Of a DNA stretch of 10,071 bases, positions 1 to 6,285 are shown piece by piece. Numbering within the stretch: the first letter of the stretch is position 1; each line of letters starts with the position of its first letter. The stretch lies in assembly GCA_964456185.1 (NCBI GenBank), contig CAYVZZ010000082.1:1-10071 (forward strand), read 5' to 3'. Made by a program: the position numbers and the translations under genes. This stretch comes from CAYVZZ01 sp964456185 (GTDB lineage Bacteria; Pseudomonadota; Gammaproteobacteria; Pseudomonadales; Alcanivoracaceae). The notes below the pieces were generated by a model. That model was not told the origin of the DNA. It searched no databases and saw only the letters and a program-made list of their open reading frames with translations.

Positions 1-127
1 TTTACTATCAAGTACTTATAAATAACTTCGAGTCCGACCCCGGCACCATCTCCTTTATCTTAATTTATCCATTCCTTCCATACGTTACTTCAACGAAGAA
101 ATCCGCCTCTCTTTCTGACCATTTCTT

Positions 128-141
128 TTGAGCCATATCAA
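128..141. promoter_or_regulatory. FNR/Anr-type box upstream of hemN
   Basis: The sequence TTGAG-CCAT-ATCAA matches the FNR/Anr consensus TTGAT-N4-ATCAA at 9 of 10 defined positions. Its centre (134.5) lies 41.5 bases before a start site placed at about 176. That is the classical class II activator spacing, and it fits the -10 candidate at 164-169. Anaerobic activation of hemN by FNR or Anr is well known in gammaproteobacteria, so site, spacing and target gene agree. That the site is bound here is inference. Confidence 0.75.
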
Positions 142-163
142 TACCCGAACCTCACCAGGTCGC

Positions 164-169
164 TACAGT
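164..169 (+). promoter_or_regulatory. Probable -10 element of hemN promoter
   Basis: TACAGT matches TATAAT at 4 of 6 positions and predicts a start near 176. It has no good -35 hexamer; the FNR-type box occupies that place, as expected for a class II activated promoter. TATTCT at 171-176 is an alternative. Confidence 0.45.
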
Positions 170-200
170 TTATTCTGCACCTACCATTTTGAGGTTTGTC

Positions 201-1619
201 ATGAATCAGCCGCTATCCATCAAACCGGGCGCACTGGAGCTGGATGTTGATCTGGATATTATTCAGCGCATGAACCGCACGGGTCCACGCTATACGTCTT
301 ACCCTAGCGCCAACCATTTTCATGAAAGCTTTACTATCACCGATTATCGTCGGCATGCCCAATTGCACGGCAAAGAGGGACGATCCAAGGCGTTATCGTT
401 GTATTTCCATTTGCCGTTTTGCAATACGCTTTGCTGGTTTTGCGGCTGCAACAAGGTCATTACCAACGATCGGGGGCAGTCGACTATCTATGTCGATTAT
501 TTGCTAAAAGAAATTGCCATGCAGCGGGCGCTGTTTGGTGATGATCATGAGGTACGGCAGATTCATTGGGGTGGTGGCACACCGACGTTTTTACCGGTGG
601 AGCAAATGCGGCGCTTAATGCATGCCACTCGGGAGTATTTTAATGTCTCGGAAGATGCCGAAATCAGTATTGAAATCGACCCGCGTCGAGTAGAAGACGA
701 ACAGCTATTAACCCTAGGTATGCTGGGATTTAACCGCATTAGCGTGGGCGTACAGGATTTTAACCCCAAGGTACAAAAAGCAGTAAACCGCAAGCAGTCG
801 GTCGAGCAAACCAGCCATGTAATCGAAACGGCACGACGCCATGGCACCTTATCGGTCAATATGGATTTGATTTACGGGCTGTCCCATCAGACGGTGGACA
901 GTTTTTCACACACGCTGGATCAAGTGCTGGAAATCGACCCGGACCGCTTGTCTGTCTACAACTACGCCCATATGCCTGCACTGTTTAAACCACAGCGCAT
1001 GATTAAAGAGGCCGATTTGCCCTCACCGGAAACCAAGTTGCAAATTTTGCAGTGCGCTATTAATAAGTTGCTGGCTGCCGGTTATGTTTTTATCGGCATG
1101 GATCATTTTGCCAAGGCGGATGATGAGCTAGCTATCGCCCAGCGGCATGGCCAGTTGCAACGGAATTTCCAGGGCTACTCTACCCACGCCGGTTGTGATT
1201 TGGTGGCCATGGGCATTTCTGCTATTGGCAAAATCGGCCCGACTTATAGCCAGAATGTTCGCGATCTGGACAGTTATTATGACTTGCTCGACAAGCAGCA
1301 GCTGCCCATTATGCGTGGCTTGGAGTTAAATCAGGATGACCTGCTGCGGCGTCATATTATTCACAGCCTGATGTGTCATTTCTGCTTGTCGCTGGATGCC
1401 TTGTGGCAGGATTGGCGCGTAGCTTTCCAACGGTATTTTGTCGATTTGTTTGCCCCCTTGAACCAGCTGCAAAATGATGGACTGCTAACGCTCGATGATC
1501 ATTGGTTGGCCGTAACCCCCAAAGGCCGCCTGCTGATTCGCAACATTTGCATGGTGTTTGACGCTTATCTTAGCGATAGCTCCAATGGCGAGCGACTGCG
1601 TTATTCCAAGGTCATTTGA
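201..1619 (+). CDS. hemN: Oxygen-independent coproporphyrinogen III oxidase (radical SAM)
   Basis: HemN converts coproporphyrinogen III to protoporphyrinogen IX by two radical oxidative decarboxylations in the cytoplasm, the oxygen-free route to haem. The protein has 472 residues (E. coli HemN has 457). The signature is C74-x3-C78-x2-C81-G-C83: three Cys ligands of the 4Fe-4S cluster plus the extra Cys typical of true HemN. A GGGTPT motif for SAM binding follows at 124-129. Further family blocks are ISIEIDPR, GVQDFN, DLIYGL, DRLSVYNYAH, GMDHFA and RNFQGY, with KGRLLIRNICM near the end. I chose ATG 201 because GAGG at 191-194 sits six bases before it and the product then begins like HemN. An in-frame TTG at 189 has no such site. 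The gene probably has its own FNR-controlled promoter. It is intact with no odd residues seen. HemW-like paralogues are unlikely, since they lack this N-terminal GPRYTSYP region and the extra Cys. Confidence 0.97.
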   Translation: MNQPLSIKPGALELDVDLDIIQRMNRTGPRYTSYPSANHFHESFTITDYRRHAQLHGKEGRSKALSLYFHLPFCNTLCWFCGCNKVITNDRGQSTIYVDYLLKEIAMQRALFGDDHEVRQIHWGGGTPTFLPVEQMRRLMHATREYFNVSEDAEISIEIDPRRVEDEQLLTLGMLGFNRISVGVQDFNPKVQKAVNRKQSVEQTSHVIETARRHGTLSVNMDLIYGLSHQTVDSFSHTLDQVLEIDPDRLSVYNYAHMPALFKPQRMIKEADLPSPETKLQILQCAINKLLAAGYVFIGMDHFAKADDELAIAQRHGQLQRNFQGYSTHAGCDLVAMGISAIGKIGPTYSQNVRDLDSYYDLLDKQQLPIMRGLELNQDDLLRRHIIHSLMCHFCLSLDALWQDWRVAFQRYFVDLFAPLNQLQNDGLLTLDDHWLAVTPKGRLLIRNICMVFDAYLSDSSNGERLRYSKVI

Positions 1620-1661
1620 TACCCACAGATTTTCTCCCTGTTAATAAGGCAGGCTGAAACC

Positions 1662-1667
1662 TATGAT
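1662..1667 (+). promoter_or_regulatory. Possible -10 element before the AhpD-like gene
   Basis: TATGAT matches TATAAT at 5 of 6 positions and would start transcription near 1674. The best -35 candidate is TTAATA at 1641-1646, with a short 15-base spacer, so this is a weak call. The gene could instead be read through from hemN, which ends 80 bases upstream with no visible terminator between. Confidence 0.3.
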
Positions 1668-1699
1668 GAATGCATTCTGTTTTCAGTTTGGAGATCATC

Positions 1700-2047
1700 A
1701 TGAGCGATTCCATGTTACCCAAGCCGACACGCGAGCTGGCAAAGCGTCGCAAGGAGTTGGCACCAGCTGCTGAAGAGGCGTTTTTGAATTTCAGCAAAAC
1801 AGTGTTTGCAGAAGGTGCTCTGGATGCCAAGACCAAGCAGCTGATTGCGGTGGCCGTGGCACACACCACTCAGTGCAGCTATTGCATTAAGGCACACACC
1901 AAAGGCGCGGCTCGTGCGGGCGCAAGCGACGAGCAGATTATGGAGGCCATTTGGGTGGCCGCCGAAATGCGTGCCGGCGGTGCTTTTGCGCATTCCAATG
2001 TGGCATTACAGACTTTGGCGGAAATGAAGGGGCATAACAAAACATAA
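1700..2047 (+). CDS. AhpD-like carboxymuconolactone decarboxylase family protein
   Basis: This is a 115-residue, all-helical cytoplasmic protein of the AhpD/CMD fold. The redox motif is C59-S-Y-C62 with His66 (CxxC-x3-H), followed by a GA-x-RAGAS-x-EQI-x-EA stretch that is strongly conserved in the family. AhpD proteins of this type use the two Cys for peroxide or disulfide reduction. Single-domain members like this often have no known substrate, so peroxidase activity is inference. Its Cys pair argues against a true carboxymuconolactone decarboxylase. ATG 1700 is preferred over ATG 1670 because TGGAG at 1689-1693 lies six bases upstream of it, while the ten extra N-terminal residues from 1670 look unrelated to the family. 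It lies between hemN and mgtE and is functionally unrelated to both as far as the sequence shows. Confidence 0.88.
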   Translation: MSDSMLPKPTRELAKRRKELAPAAEEAFLNFSKTVFAEGALDAKTKQLIAVAVAHTTQCSYCIKAHTKGAARAGASDEQIMEAIWVAAEMRAGGAFAHSNVALQTLAEMKGHNKT

Positions 2048-2068
2048 GATGTTGCCGACGGCCGAGTG

Positions 2069-2077
2069 TGGCATAAT
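2069..2077 (+). promoter_or_regulatory. Probable extended -10 promoter of mgtE
   Basis: TGGCATAAT is an extended -10 element: TGN followed by CATAAT, 5 of 6 matches to TATAAT. The nearest -35 candidate, TTGCCG at 2052-2057, has a spacer of only 14 bases, so the promoter would rely on the extended -10. The predicted start is near 2084, giving mgtE an untranslated leader of about 105 bases. Confidence 0.45.
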
Positions 2078-2079
2078 CG

Positions 2080-2125
2080 CGCAGACGCCGACACTTAAAT
2101 TACACGAAGACGGTCGGCGTTTGCG
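2080..2125 (+). repeat. 13-bp inverted repeat in the mgtE leader (possible RNA hairpin)
   Basis: Bases 2080-2092 pair with 2113-2125 over 13 positions, twelve Watson-Crick and one G-U (2084 with 2121), leaving a 20-base AT-rich loop. The stem core is ACGCCGAC with GTCGGCGT. It lies at or just after the predicted mgtE start site and is followed by no run of T, so it is not an intrinsic terminator. A leader RNA element or a protein-binding palindrome are both possible. If transcription starts at 2084, nine base pairs remain. Confidence 0.6.
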
Positions 2126-2188
2126 GTGCCCGTCCGCCATCCTCGGCTAGCGGGCTATACACTGTCGCCCCAACGCCAAGGAATCCGC

Positions 2189-3574
2189 ATGCCGTTCGAA
2201 CAACTGCGCCCCGACATCGAAGCGATGATCCAGCAGCGCCATTTCCGTGATTTGCGCGATTTGCTGGAAAAGTTCGAACCCAACGAAATTGGCGAAGTTT
2301 TAGAAGCGCTCGAACGCGACGATGCGCTCATTGCGCTGCGTTCGTTACCAAGCGAAACAGCCGTTACGGTTTTCGAGCATCTACCCCACGATATACAACT
2401 GGCTTTTGTGGAAAGTCTGTCTCCCGACAGCCGGCGCCTATCCGAACTGCTTAATGATCTCAGCCCTGATGACCGGACGGCCTTTTTCGCCGAGCTGCCA
2501 GAAACGGTGGTGCAACGTTTCCTGTCGGTGCTCAACCCGAAGGAACGCTTTAATGCCGTTCGCTTATTGGGCTACCCAGAGGAAAGTGTCGGCCGACTGG
2601 CAACTACCGATTATATTGCCCTGCGTCCCGATTGGACGGTGGAACAAGCACTGCGTCATATCCGTCGTTTTGGAAAACACAGTGAAACCGTAACCGTTAT
2701 TTACATCGTGGATCACGATTGGAAATTACTCGACGATGTTGCCATTCGCGATATCCTGTTGGCCGAACCCGACACCATCATTCGCGATTTAATGGCGCAT
2801 CGTTTTATCGCGCTGAACGCACGTGATGACCAGGAAAAAGCCGTCGATGTCTTCAAGGAATATGACCGGGCTATCCTTCCGGTGATCGACAACAATGGCG
2901 TCATGATCGGCATCGTCACCTTTGACGACGTGCTGGATGTAGCTGAAGAAGAGGCGACTGAAGACATCCAAAAAATGGGCGGTTCATCTGCCCTGGAATC
3001 AGCTTACCTGGACACTCCCATTCGTAAATTGGTCAGCAAGCGGGCGGGCTGGTTGGCCGTGTTATTTATTGGCGAGATGTTTACTGCCAGCGCCATGGGC
3101 TTTTTCGAGGACGAAATTGCCAAGGCGGTTATCTTGGCGCTATTTGTTCCCCTGATTATTTCATCCGGCGGCAACTCGGGCAGCCAGGCGGCCAGCATTA
3201 TGATTCGTGCCTTGGCACTGGGTGAAGTGCGGGTACGCGACTGGTGGCGTGTCATGGGGCGCGAAATCCTCTCGGGTTTATCGCTGGGTGCGCTTTTGGG
3301 CACCATTGGCTTCTTGCGTGTAGTGGTTTGGGCGCATGTGTTTGGTATTTACGGGCCACATTGGTTGTTATTAGGTTTAACGGTTGGCTTGGCGCTAATT
3401 GGCGTGGTGCTGTGGGGTAATCTTATCGGTGCCCTCCTGCCTTTGTTAATGCAGAAAGTTGGTGCCGACCCAGCCACATCCTCCACGCCATTTGTGGCAA
3501 CACTGGTGGATGTGACCGGCCTAATCATTTACTTCGGCATGGCCACCTTACTGCTAACGGGCACGCTGCTGTAA
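2189..3574 (+). CDS. mgtE: Mg2+ channel/transporter MgtE
   Basis: MgtE is an inner-membrane, homodimeric Mg2+ channel gated by cytosolic Mg2+. The 461-residue product has the full architecture. It opens with an acidic superhelical N domain (about 1-130), with repeats such as EALERDDAL and LNDLSPDDR. Two CBS domains follow (about 135-255), then a connecting helix with EEEATED, then about five membrane segments (285-460). The pore signatures PLIISSGGNSGSQA (321-334) and TPFVATLVDVTG (433-444) are present. D441 matches the pore Asp (D432 in Thermus thermophilus MgtE). Start choice: ATG 2189 has AAGGAA at 2178-2183 five bases upstream and gives the usual family length. An in-frame GTG at 2126 would add 21 residues and overlap the leader hairpin. 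The gene converges on the minus-strand barrel gene with only 18 bases between stops and no convincing terminator. It is intact. Confidence 0.96.
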   Translation: MPFEQLRPDIEAMIQQRHFRDLRDLLEKFEPNEIGEVLEALERDDALIALRSLPSETAVTVFEHLPHDIQLAFVESLSPDSRRLSELLNDLSPDDRTAFFAELPETVVQRFLSVLNPKERFNAVRLLGYPEESVGRLATTDYIALRPDWTVEQALRHIRRFGKHSETVTVIYIVDHDWKLLDDVAIRDILLAEPDTIIRDLMAHRFIALNARDDQEKAVDVFKEYDRAILPVIDNNGVMIGIVTFDDVLDVAEEEATEDIQKMGGSSALESAYLDTPIRKLVSKRAGWLAVLFIGEMFTASAMGFFEDEIAKAVILALFVPLIISSGGNSGSQAASIMIRALALGEVRVRDWWRVMGREILSGLSLGALLGTIGFLRVVVWAHVFGIYGPHWLLLGLTVGLALIGVVLWGNLIGALLPLLMQKVGADPATSSTPFVATLVDVTGLIIYFGMATLLLTGTLL

Positions 3575-3592
3575 GCGACAGGTGAGTGTCCG

Positions 3593-4333
3593 TTAGAAGC
3601 TGAGCGTCACAGCCACATAAGGGCCGCCTATTTCCAGATCGGAGTTCAGGTCACTGACGTCATCTAATTCCAAGTTCATCTGACGATAACCCAATTCAGC
3701 CCCCAGCAAGAAAGATGAACGCCAACCAACATGAGCGTCGTAATCAACTAACTTACTCCCATTAAACTTCACGCCATTAATGGATGCCTTGGCATAAAAC
3801 CCAGCCGACAACGATACACCCGCCCCGACATATAACAATGGGAAGGTTTGATCGACACTAGCCGACTCCGTACGAGTACCATCGCTGATGGAAATATCGC
3901 CTTGAAAATTACGCACGGTTAGGCCGTAATCCAAGTCGACGATATTGTCCAAGGGGCTCCAATACAGCGTGCCATCCAACATTTTTATGTCATAGCTGGA
4001 CGTAACTTCGGTGCTAGCCGCATAGGTTTTACCACCAAACTCAATCTGCTGATGTAACGTCGCGCGGTTATCATTGTCAATCTTGGAATAACGTATGCGC
4101 GCGTTGGGCACAAAAGGAATAGCATGCTCAACGCCTAGATAGAGCACGGTTTCATTGGAGTCATCAAACCCCAAATCATCGGACATATTCACTTCATTAC
4201 CCAGGTAATTTACCGACCCTGTCATCTCGGGTTGCCAGTAATAGCCACCGCCATACACATCGATCAAAGGCGCTGCTTGGGCCGCAGCCCCCATCGCCAG
4301 TAATGTACCCACTGCAATAATTTGTTTTTTCAT
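3593..4333 (-). CDS. Outer-membrane beta-barrel protein (resembles TIGR04219 family)
   Basis: The 246-residue precursor starts with a Sec signal peptide with likely cleavage after AQA (20), followed by a mature start with a Gly-rich YGGGYYW stretch. The rest alternates polar and hydrophobic residues in amphipathic strands. Short turns are rich in Asp, Asn and Gly, and the C-terminus is ...VAVTLSF, with the terminal Phe that the BAM complex recognises. There is no Cys. These traits support an outer-membrane barrel of roughly 8-10 strands. The Gly-rich start and the length resemble the outer-membrane family I know as TIGR04219, whose role is unknown; that assignment is from memory. An AGGAA site precedes the start codon on the minus strand. 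The gene is divergent from the cytochrome operon and convergent with mgtE. No transport substrate can be inferred. Confidence 0.85.
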   Translation of the reverse strand: MKKQIIAVGTLLAMGAAAQAAPLIDVYGGGYYWQPEMTGSVNYLGNEVNMSDDLGFDDSNETVLYLGVEHAIPFVPNARIRYSKIDNDNRATLHQQIEFGGKTYAASTEVTSSYDIKMLDGTLYWSPLDNIVDLDYGLTVRNFQGDISISDGTRTESASVDQTFPLLYVGAGVSLSAGFYAKASINGVKFNGSKLVDYDAHVGWRSSFLLGAELGYRQMNLELDDVSDLNSDLEIGGPYVAVTLSF

Positions 4334-4419
4334 GTCATGTTCCTGTTTATGTCATTACGTTCAGTATGCCAACTTGCGCCATAAGGGCAATAGTCGACAA
4401 GATGCAATACAAATGACAT
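4332..4419. repeat. Three copies of ATGTCAT in a divergent intergenic region
   Basis: ATGTCAT occurs at 4332-4338 and 4349-4355 in plus orientation and inverted (ATGACAT) at 4413-4419. The outer pair forms a perfect 8-bp inverted repeat, ATGTCATT (4349-4356) with AATGACAT (4412-4419). One copy overlaps the start of the barrel gene and another its predicted start site, which could suit an operator. A further copy lies inside the barrel gene (3987-3993), so chance is not excluded. Confidence 0.3.
4363..4390 (-). promoter_or_regulatory. Probable promoter of the outer-membrane barrel gene
   Basis: Read on the minus strand, TTGCCC (4390-4385) and CATACT (4368-4363) are separated by 16 bases. Each matches its consensus at 4 of 6 positions, and a TGG just before CATACT makes it an extended -10. 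The predicted start is near 4356, about 22 bases before the start codon. I could not find an equally good promoter for the plus-strand cytochrome operon in the same gap. Confidence 0.45.
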
Positions 4420-4476
4420 GCTCAGAATGTGCCTTTGTCAGAAAAAAGCTCATAGAACAAAAACAAGGGGGAGAAG

Positions 4477-5130
4477 ATGCGACGATTACACTGGCTATAT
4501 GGCCTATTAATCATAGGGCTTGCCTCGCCCGCGCTGGCCGCCGATGGGGCAACCATTGCCAGCCAAGGCAATGGTGACGGCGCGTTAGCTTGCGTGTCTT
4601 GTCACGGTGCCGATGGCGGCGGCATGCCCAGCGCCGGCTTCCCGCGCCTTGCCGGTTTAAACGCGGCCTACATCATTCATCAACTGGAAAGCTTTGCCGA
4701 CGGCAGCCGCGATAATGCCGTCATGAAACCCATCGCCAAAGCGTTAAGTGAAACCGATCGCCAAGCAGTGGCAACCTATTATAGCCAGCTCCCAATTCCC
4801 GAATCTGCGCTTAAAGCAACCGACCAAAGCGACAATACTTTAGGTCGCCAGTTGGCATTACACGGCAAATGGCGAGCTAATCAGGTGCCTGGCTGCGTGC
4901 AATGTCACGGGCCGGGCGGCGTCGGTGTGGGCGAGCATTTCCCACCGTTGGCGGGGCAGTCTGCCACTTACATCAGCAACCAACTTCACGCTTGGCAAGA
5001 TGGCAGCCGCACAAATGACCCACTGGATCTCATGAAACACGTCGCCGACAACCTAACGGATGAAGAAATTGCCGCGGTGGCCGAATGGTTCGCCGGTCAG
5101 CCCGCCACCTTGCAAGGAGGTGCCAAATGA
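4477..5130 (+). CDS. tsdB: Dihaem cytochrome c4-like protein, probable TsdB
   Basis: This periplasmic electron carrier has two class I cytochrome c domains. The 217-residue precursor has a signal peptide ending ALA (21). Haem 1 binds C39-VSC-H43 with M83 as the likely sixth ligand; haem 2 binds C140-VQC-H144 with M186. The halves are clearly duplicated: each has CxxCHG, a PxLAG segment and a DGSR-x-N segment before the Met, as in cytochrome c4. The start has an AGGGGGAG site just upstream. The stop overlaps the next start as ATGA, showing translational coupling. In Pseudomonas stutzeri a dihaem protein of this kind, TsdB, is encoded next to TsdA and is its electron partner; that context gives the name. 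A general cytochrome c4 feeding a terminal oxidase is the main alternative. The family assignment is firm, the specific partner role is inference. Confidence 0.8.
   Translation: MRRLHWLYGLLIIGLASPALAADGATIASQGNGDGALACVSCHGADGGGMPSAGFPRLAGLNAAYIIHQLESFADGSRDNAVMKPIAKALSETDRQAVATYYSQLPIPESALKATDQSDNTLGRQLALHGKWRANQVPGCVQCHGPGGVGVGEHFPPLAGQSATYISNQLHAWQDGSRTNDPLDLMKHVADNLTDEEIAAVAEWFAGQPATLQGGAK
5114..5120 (+). promoter_or_regulatory. Strong Shine-Dalgarno site deciding the tsdA start
   Basis: AAGGAGG is a full-strength ribosome binding site lying inside the end of the upstream cytochrome gene. It is six bases before ATG 5127, whose ATGA overlaps the upstream stop. It rules out the in-frame GTG at 5085, which would put an arginine-rich tail before the lipoprotein signal. 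Confidence 0.85.
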
Positions 5131-6149
5131 AAGCCTTATATTGGATGCCCGTCGCATTATTATTGACCACATTGCCGTTAAGCGGTTGCAACGACGACAA
5201 CAAGAATGCGTCAACACAAGCCCCGCAAGCAGCGACCCAGCAAGAAATTACCGAAACGACCGCAGCTCAGGCAACAGGAGAATCGCCTACCGATTCAGCA
5301 CAAGCTGCCAACACAACCACCGACAAGGCCGAATCCAAAAGCGATTACTTCCAACCCCCTGCGTTAAGTGACATTCCCGACAATGCCTTTGGTGACATGG
5401 TGCGGCTGGGGCACAACATCTTCACGCAAACCAACAAATACGCAGGAGAATACGCTGGTAACCAGCTCAATTGCGACAACTGCCACCTAAACGCTGGCCG
5501 TCGTCCCAACTCTGCTCCGCTCTGGGCGGCCTGGGGACGTTACCCGCGCTATCGCAGCAAAAACGACAAGGTCAACACCTTCACCGACCGTCTACAAGGC
5601 TGCTTTATGTTCAGCATGAACGGCGAAGCGCCACCGGCGGACAGTAAAATTATCACCGCGCTCACCAGCTACGCCTATTGGTTGGCTCAAGGTGCACCCA
5701 CCGGTAAAGACTTAAAAGGCGTCGGCTACCCCAAACAGGGCTATGAGCCACCTGCCCCGCCAAGCTACGAGCGCGGCAAAGCCGTCTACGCCAGCCACTG
5801 CGCCCTATGTCACGGCGAAAACGGCCAAGGGCAAAAAGTATTGCCGGATGAATATGTCTTCCCGCCACTTTGGGGGGCAGACTCTTACAACTGGGGCGCA
5901 GGCATGCACTCGGTAAAAACCGCTGCCACCTTCATTAAATACAACATGCCGTTTAGCCGCGGCGGCACGCTCACCGACCAGCAAGCCTGGGACGTGGCCT
6001 ATTTCATCGACAGCCACGAACGCCCGCAAGACCCGCGCTTCACCGGTGACATTGCCGAAACGCGCAAGCTGTATCACAACAGCAAGTGGTCGCTATATGG
6101 CACCAAGGTGAACGGGCATCTGCTAGGACAAGGGGTGAGTGCCAACTAG
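5127..6149 (+). CDS. tsdA: Dihaem thiosulfate dehydrogenase/tetrathionate reductase TsdA, lipoprotein form
   Basis: TsdA joins two thiosulfate into tetrathionate, or the reverse, in the periplasm. The 340-residue precursor opens with a lipoprotein signal, lipobox LSG-C21. A low-complexity tether rich in Ala, Thr, Gln and Asp runs to about residue 72, and two haem c domains follow. Haem 1 binds C116-DNC-H120 within NQLNCDNCHLNAG. The segment RLQGC159FMFSMNGEAPP carries the Cys that ligates haem 1 and marks the TsdA active site. Haem 2 binds C225-ALC-H229. Its sixth-ligand region reads K271-Y-N273-M274-P, so Met274 is the likely ligand. In Allochromatium vinosum TsdA the residue before this Met is Lys208; here it is Asn, as I recall for the Campylobacter jejuni enzyme. 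The protein is longer than soluble TsdA (about 260-270 residues), mainly through the tether. It is translationally coupled to the dihaem cytochrome upstream. Family assignment is strong; the preferred direction of the reaction cannot be read from sequence. Confidence 0.87.
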   Translation: MKALYWMPVALLLTTLPLSGCNDDNKNASTQAPQAATQQEITETTAAQATGESPTDSAQAANTTTDKAESKSDYFQPPALSDIPDNAFGDMVRLGHNIFTQTNKYAGEYAGNQLNCDNCHLNAGRRPNSAPLWAAWGRYPRYRSKNDKVNTFTDRLQGCFMFSMNGEAPPADSKIITALTSYAYWLAQGAPTGKDLKGVGYPKQGYEPPAPPSYERGKAVYASHCALCHGENGQGQKVLPDEYVFPPLWGADSYNWGAGMHSVKTAATFIKYNMPFSRGGTLTDQQAWDVAYFIDSHERPQDPRFTGDIAETRKLYHNSKWSLYGTKVNGHLLGQGVSAN

Positions 6150-6285
6150 CTTTCAGAAGCAGAAGAAAGGACATTTACCTAATGATTTGCTAAATGAGAG
6201 GAATAAATTGCCGTGCGATAAATAGGGGTAGACAAATACTTCTATTTGTCGCACATTAAAGAAAAGTGAGACATAGGTCACATTT
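6150..6285. other. AT-rich intergenic region between tsdA and the endonuclease gene
   Basis: These 136 bases are clearly AT-richer than the coding DNA on both sides (21 of 60 bases are G or C in 6181-6240). They hold two overlapping hairpins but no T-run terminator for tsdBA. I could not place a convincing sigma-70 promoter here, although the endonuclease gene must be transcribed from this gap or by read-through. Confidence 0.6.
6213..6254 (+). repeat. Nested, mutually exclusive hairpins upstream of the endonuclease gene
   Basis: Two folds share one arm. Fold 1 pairs GACAAATA (6231-6238) with TATTTGTC (6243-6250), a perfect 8-bp stem with loop CTTC. Fold 2 pairs 6213-6224 (GTGCGATAAATA) with 6243-6254 (TATTTGTCGCAC), a 12-position stem with one U-G pair and an 18-base loop. 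GATAAATA (6217-6224) and GACAAATA are imperfect direct repeats competing for the same partner. Neither fold is followed by a T run. Confidence 0.6.

Noticed and set aside
3..131. A plus-strand frame open from the left edge to a TGA at 129-131, possibly the tail of an upstream gene
   Set aside because: Only 42 codons, no recognisable protein features and an AT-rich, rare-codon composition. The other two frames also close within the first 25 bases, so the upstream gene could end in any of them.
65..136. A 23-codon minus-strand open frame starting with ATG at 136, divergent from hemN
   Set aside because: It is very short, has no clear ribosome binding site, and its start lies inside the FNR-type box.
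3577..3591. GACA...TGTC hairpin between the mgtE and barrel gene stops as a bidirectional terminator
   Set aside because: The stem is only four base pairs and has no T run on either strand.
4332..4577. 81-codon plus-strand open frame between the barrel gene and the cytochrome gene
   Set aside because: It overlaps the barrel-gene start and the first 100 bases of the cytochrome gene in another frame, has no ribosome binding site and no family-like sequence.
5085..5126. Longer tsdA reading from GTG 5085, overlapping the dihaem cytochrome gene
   Set aside because: It would add 14 residues, several of them Arg, before a clear lipoprotein signal and bypass the AAGGAGG site that precedes ATG 5127.
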